Below are positions 6,403 to 9,272 of a DNA stretch of 9,272 nucleotides, one piece after another. The stretch is from assembly GCA_913056225.1 (NCBI GenBank), contig CAJXMQ010000034.1, forward strand, positions 1 through 9,272. The letters are read 5' to 3'. A program made the translations under genes and the position numbers. This DNA is from an uncultured Micrococcales bacterium. Lineage in GTDB: Bacteria > Actinomycetota > Actinomycetes > Actinomycetales > Microbacteriaceae. The number at the start of each line of letters is the position of its first letter. The first letter of the stretch is position 1. The notes beneath the pieces were generated by a model. That model was not told the origin of the DNA. It was given only the letters and a program-made list of their open reading frames with translations, and did no database searches.

Positions 6403-7110
6403 CTAGCTAACCCGAGTTCCAATTTGTTCGCCGCTGATGGCGGCTGTTATGTTTCCTGGCTTATTCATTCCAAAAACCCTCATTGGCATTTTGTTATCCA
6501 TGCAGAGGCTGAATGCGGTGGAATCGACCACCTTGAGCTCTCTGATTAGAGCATCGTGATAACTGATAGATTCGATCAACTCAGCATCTGGATTGAGATT
6601 TGGGTCGTCGGTGTAAACCCCGTCAACCCCGTTTTTAGCAACCAATACCTCGTCGGCCTTAATCTCCAGCGCTCGCTGAGCTGAAACCGTGTCTGTTGAA
6701 AAATATGGGAGCCCTGCTCCCGCACCAAAAATTACAACCCTCTGCTTCTCAAGATGCCTAATCGCTCTAAGTGGGATGTAGGCCTCAGTAACCTGGGCCA
6801 TTGAGATGGCTGACTGAACTCTGGTGTTTACTCCAGCTTGCTCCAAAAAATCCTGCAGAGCCAGGGCGTTCATCACAGTTCCCAACATTCCCATGTAGTC
6901 GGCTCTGGCGCGATCCATGCCACGGTTGCTGAGCTCTGCTCCTCGAAAGAAATTTCCCCCGCCCACAACGATTGCAACTTCAGCTTTTTCCGCACCGGCT
7001 GCAATTTCATTGGCTATGGATGCAACAACATCCGGATTTACCCCAACTTCGCCTCCACCAAAGGCTTCACCTGAGAGTTTTAGTAGAACTCTTCTTTTTT
7101 TCTCCGGCAA
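6403..7110 (-). CDS. pyrH: UMP kinase
   Basis: PyrH phosphorylates UMP to UDP with ATP in the cytoplasm and belongs to the amino acid kinase superfamily, forming hexamers. The 235-residue product carries the usual blocks: VLLKLSGEAFGG (8-19, phosphate-binding Lys11 and Ser-Gly), VVGGGNFFRG (48-57), the DRARADYMGMLGTVMNALAL region (66-85), the FSTD nucleotide-site turn (137-140) and VAKNGVDGVYTDDP (157-170). Length is typical. The start is TTG at 7110, supported by a strong AAGGAGGAG five bases upstream. The gene is separated from tsf by 87 bases that contain a terminator hairpin, so it may begin a separate transcript or depend on read-through. Confidence 0.97.
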   Translation of the reverse strand: MPEKKRRVLLKLSGEAFGGGEVGVNPDVVASIANEIAAGAEKAEVAIVVGGGNFFRGAELSNRGMDRARADYMGMLGTVMNALALQDFLEQAGVNTRVQSAISMAQVTEAYIPLRAIRHLEKQRVVIFGAGAGLPYFSTDTVSAQRALEIKADEVLVAKNGVDGVYTDDPNLNPDAELIESISYHDALIRELKVVDSTAFSLCMDNKMPMRVFGMNKPGNITAAISGEQIGTRVS

Positions 7111-7115
7111 GTTAA

Positions 7116-7124
7116 CTCCTCCTT
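7116..7124 (-). promoter_or_regulatory. Strong Shine-Dalgarno AAGGAGGAG of pyrH
   Basis: AAGGAGGAG on the minus strand is five bases from TTG at 7110. It is one of the closest matches to the 16S anti-Shine-Dalgarno sequence in the window and decides the non-ATG start. Confidence 0.82.
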
Positions 7125-7151
7125 GGCTCTTGTTTAGTTTAGGGGGAAAAC

Positions 7152-7184
7152 AAAAATGGACCCGGCGAAACCGGGCCCATTTTT
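7152..7184 (-). terminator. Intrinsic terminator after tsf
   Basis: Arms at 7152-7165 and 7171-7184 form a 14-base-pair stem with one G-U wobble (minus-strand RNA) and the loop UUUCG. The stem is G+C-rich near the loop and ends in A-U pairs. On the minus strand it is followed by a T-rich tail (ATTTTTGTTTTCCCCC). It lies 13 bases after the tsf stop codon. The A-run on the other arm makes it partly symmetrical, so it could also act on plus-strand transcripts. Confidence 0.88.
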
Positions 7185-7197
7185 AGGTTAGAGCTTT

Positions 7198-8025
7198 TTA
7201 TGAACCAACACGCAGTCGAACGAAGGAACTTACCTTCACTCCAGCATTGTCCAATACCTGTCCAACGCTCTGCTTTGGGTCTTTTGCGAATGCCTGGTCT
7301 AACAGGACGTTTTCTTTGAAAAACCCGGTGACTCGTCCCTCTACAATTTTCGGCAAAGCCTGTTCTGGCTTGCCCTCATTGCGAGCAGTCTCCTCAGCAA
7401 TTGAGCGCTCTTTCTCAACCAAGTCTGCTGGCACGTCTTCGCGTGACATATAAGTCGGTGAGAAGGCGGCAATGTGGACCGCAACATCGTGCGCGACAGC
7501 TGCGTCTCCACCACTGAATGCCAACAAAACTCCTACCTGAGGTGGAAGATCCTTGCTGGTGCGGTGCATGTATGCGTCCAAAGACTCATCTGCAGCAGTT
7601 TCAAACTTTCTCAGTTCTACCTTCTCGCCAAGGATTGCTGCTTCGTTGGTGATCTGCTCTTCAACTGTTGATGAACCCATTGGGGCCTTCAGGGCCTCTT
7701 CGGCGTTTTTAGCATCACTTCCGACCAAAGCATCCGCGACGCTGTCAGCCAAGGCAATGAACTTCTCACCCTTTGCAACAAAGTCGGTCTCGCATGCAAG
7801 CTCCATCAAAAAGCCCTTGCCGTCATTGACTCGAGAAACGATAAGTCCCTCACTGGTTGAACGACCTTCGCGCTTGGTAACACCCTTTAGGCCCTTTAGG
7901 CGCAACGCCTCCATGGCCTTCTCTAGATCACCATCGGTTTCGTCCAGGGCCTTTTTGCAATCCATCATGCCTGCGCCGCTGCGCTCGCGCAGGGCCTTCA
8001 CATCAGCTGCCGTGTAGTTAGACAT
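7198..8025 (-). CDS. tsf: Translation elongation factor Ts
   Basis: EF-Ts is the guanine nucleotide exchange factor for EF-Tu. The 275-residue product has the N-terminal UBA/TS-N domain at about 1-45, with VKALRERSGAGMMDCKKALD (9-28), a near-perfect family signature. The core contains LACETDFVAKGEKF (76-89), whose Thr-Asp-Phe intrudes beside the EF-Tu nucleotide site. The C-terminal half (about 150-275) includes MSREDVPADLVEKERSI and the ending VSSFVRLRVGS, as usual. Length fits actinobacterial EF-Ts. The start is ATG at 8025, overlapping the rpsB stop as TAATG, with AAGGA at 8035-8039 upstream. Translation is probably coupled to rpsB, and the terminator at 7152-7184 closes the pair. Confidence 0.97.
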   Translation of the reverse strand: MSNYTAADVKALRERSGAGMMDCKKALDETDGDLEKAMEALRLKGLKGVTKREGRSTSEGLIVSRVNDGKGFLMELACETDFVAKGEKFIALADSVADALVGSDAKNAEEALKAPMGSSTVEEQITNEAAILGEKVELRKFETAADESLDAYMHRTSKDLPPQVGVLLAFSGGDAAVAHDVAVHIAAFSPTYMSREDVPADLVEKERSIAEETARNEGKPEQALPKIVEGRVTGFFKENVLLDQAFAKDPKQSVGQVLDNAGVKVSSFVRLRVGS

Positions 8026-9218
8026 TACTCAGCTTCCTTCTTCTCTTCGGTTGACTTGGCTGCGGTTTTGCTAGCTGCGGCCTTCTTTGCAGGGGCCTTT
8101 TTCGCAGCTGGCTTCTCTTCAGTCTTTTTAGCCGCGGGCTTCTTAGCAGGGGCCTTCTTTTCAACTGGCTTTTCTGCAGTCTTTTTAGCGGCTGGCTTCT
8201 TAGCAGCTGGCTTGTCCTCGGTTTTAGCAGCAGCCTTCTTTGCTGGCTTTGCCTCAGTCTTGGCAGCAGCCTTCGTTGCTGGCTTTGCCTCAGTCTTGGC
8301 AGCAGCCTTCGTTGCTGGCTTTTCCTCGGTTTTGACAGGAGCTTTCTTGGCTGCAGGCTTTTTAGCAGGGGCCTTTTTCTCGACTGGCTTTGCCTCGGCC
8401 TCAGCAACTGGGCTGTCTCCCGTGGCAGTAGTTGAAACTGTCTCAGTCTGCTCTACAGGGGTCTCCGGCTGAGCCAAGAGCTCTCGCTCCCACTCGGCTA
8501 GAGGCTCTGCTTCTTGCTCTCCACCTGAATGCCTTGCAACCATTCCGTCGGCTGCAGCATCGGCAATCACCTTGGTCAGCAATTCGATAGAACGAATCGC
8601 GTCATCATTTCCAGGGATACCGATCTTGACGTCCTCTGGGTCACAGTTGGTGTCCAGGATAGCCAAAACTGGGATGCCGAGTTTTTTGGCTTCGGTTACG
8701 GCAAGGTGTTCCTTGTTGGTGTCCACAACCCACAGCGCAGTTGGTGTTCGGGTGATGTTCTTGATACCACCAAGTGAACGGTCCAATTTGTCACGCTCGC
8801 GACGCATGAGCAATAGTTCCTTTTTGGTGTAACCCGTTACTGATGGGTTTTCCAAATCCATGGTTTCTAATTCTTTTAGTCTCTGCAGACGCTTGTTCAC
8901 GGTGTTGAAGTTGGTCAAAAGACCTCCCAGCCAACGCTGGTTGATGTAGGGCTGCCCAACTCTCAAAGCCTGCTGAGCAACGATTTCCTGAGCCTGCTTC
9001 TTAGTTCCAACAAACAAGATGTTTCCACCCGAGGCAACCATGTCTTTTACGTAGTTGTAGGCCTCGTCGATGTGGGTTAGTGATTGCTGCAGATCGATGA
9101 TGTAGATGCCTGAACGATCAGTCAGGATATATTTCTTCATTTTGGGGTTCCAGCGCCTTGTCTGGTGCCCGAAGTGCACGCCGCTGTCTAGCAGCTGCCT
9201 CATTGATACAACGGCCAT
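8025..9218 (-). CDS. rpsB: 30S ribosomal protein S2 with a long Lys/Ala/Pro-rich C-terminal tail
   Basis: The product is 397 residues. Residues 1-230 are a standard S2 core: LLDSGVHFGHQTRRWNPKM (9-27), ILFVGTKKQAQ (67-77), QRWLGGLLTNF (94-104), LWVVDTNKEHLAVTEAKKLG (162-181) and IPGNDDAIRSI (201-211). Residues about 231-271 form an acidic linker. Residues 272-397 are almost wholly Lys, Ala, Pro, Glu and Thr, in PAKKPAAKK- and KTEAKPA-type repeats like histone H1 or the tail of mycobacterial HU. Many S2 proteins stop near residue 240; actinobacterial ones often carry an extension, but this one is long and basic. The start is ATG at 9218 with AGGAG at 9226-9230 seven bases upstream; an upstream in-frame start at 9251 would add 11 unrelated residues. 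The stop overlaps tsf by one base. Confidence 0.97.
   Translation of the reverse strand: MAVVSMRQLLDSGVHFGHQTRRWNPKMKKYILTDRSGIYIIDLQQSLTHIDEAYNYVKDMVASGGNILFVGTKKQAQEIVAQQALRVGQPYINQRWLGGLLTNFNTVNKRLQRLKELETMDLENPSVTGYTKKELLLMRRERDKLDRSLGGIKNITRTPTALWVVDTNKEHLAVTEAKKLGIPVLAILDTNCDPEDVKIGIPGNDDAIRSIELLTKVIADAAADGMVARHSGGEQEAEPLAEWERELLAQPETPVEQTETVSTTATGDSPVAEAEAKPVEKKAPAKKPAAKKAPVKTEEKPATKAAAKTEAKPATKAAAKTEAKPAKKAAAKTEDKPAAKKPAAKKTAEKPVEKKAPAKKPAAKKTEEKPAAKKAPAKKAAASKTAAKSTEEKKEAE
8124..8171 (-). repeat. Second copy of a 16-residue repeat in the S2 tail
   Basis: Residues 350-365 of S2 read KPVEKKAPAKKPAAKK, identical to residues 277-292, encoded at 8343-8390. The DNA copies differ at several third positions, so the peptide is kept while the codons have drifted. 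Confidence 0.8.
8206..8349 (-). repeat. 36-base tandem repeats in the rpsB tail
   Basis: Four consecutive 36-base units start at 8206, 8242, 8278 and 8314. Units two and three (8242-8277 and 8278-8313) are identical base for base; the flanking units are diverged copies. Each unit encodes 12 residues of the type TKAAAKTEAKPA (S2 residues about 303-338). The exact pair suggests a recent in-frame duplication by slippage or unequal recombination. Confidence 0.88.
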
Positions 9219-9225
9219 AGCCGTT

Positions 9226-9230
9226 CTCCT
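9226..9230 (-). promoter_or_regulatory. Shine-Dalgarno AGGAG of rpsB
   Basis: AGGAG lies seven bases before the ATG at 9218 and supports this start over the in-frame upstream candidate at 9251. Only 42 further bases are visible to the window edge; I see no convincing promoter there. Confidence 0.75.
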
Positions 9231-9272
9231 CTCAGTTACTGATGGAATCAATTTGACCCATCCCTGGTGCCT

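Noticed and set aside
8124..8390. Regular spacing of repeats in rpsB as a possible CRISPR array
   Set aside because: The units are contiguous, in-frame and coding, with no unique spacers between repeats.
8018..8472. Long open frames in other frames across the rpsB tail: a minus-strand frame of 129 codons and an antisense frame of 138 codons
   Set aside because: They result from the repetitive Lys/Ala codons of the S2 tail, give low-complexity Arg/Leu/Gln or Ala/Gly/Phe products, and overlap a certain gene.

Overview
The window looks like a chromosomal segment from an actinobacterium of moderate G+C content (about half G+C by eye). It is most likely a streamlined freshwater or marine Microbacteriaceae of the Rhodoluna/Aquiluna kind. 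The evidence is the gene order rpsB-tsf-pyrH-frr-cdsA followed by a DivIVA-motif protein, a second FilP/Scy-like coiled-coil protein, a small Cys/His protein of a type I know from actinobacteria, and a ribosomal protein S2 with a lysine/alanine/proline-rich tail. The genus is inferred. The genes are packed tightly, with many overlaps of 1-11 bases and frequent TTG starts.

Region by region: (1) Positions 1-689, minus strand, hold the 5' part of a gene for a secreted or type I membrane protein of unknown function; it runs off the window start. (2) Positions 690-752 are a short divergent intergenic region. (3) Positions 753-2892, plus strand, hold a two-gene unit: a FilP/Scy/DivIVA-like coiled-coil protein overlapping an AI-2E-family membrane transporter. 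(4) Positions 2893-4453, minus strand, hold a secreted lytic-transglycosylase-like protein, a small putative zinc-binding protein and an alpha/beta hydrolase, joined by 1- and 4-base overlaps. (5) Positions 4505-7110, minus strand, hold pyrH, frr, cdsA and a four-module DivIVA-motif protein. (6) Positions 7198-9218, minus strand, hold rpsB and tsf, closed by a strong intrinsic terminator at 7152-7184.

The right half is the conserved translation/phospholipid cluster: S2 and EF-Ts for translation, UMP kinase for pyrimidine nucleotides, ribosome recycling factor, and CDP-diacylglycerol synthase for phospholipids. The left half has a cell-envelope theme: a peptidoglycan-acting enzyme, two proteins with polar or cytoskeletal (DivIVA-type) motifs and two membrane proteins. 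A shared role in envelope growth is inference from gene neighbourhood.

I see no mobile element, CRISPR array, tRNA, rRNA or obvious defence system. The most unusual items are the histone-H1-like repetitive tail on S2, the four-fold DivIVA-motif protein next to cdsA, and a perfect inverted repeat in front of the transglycosylase gene. None of these amounts to a clearly new system.
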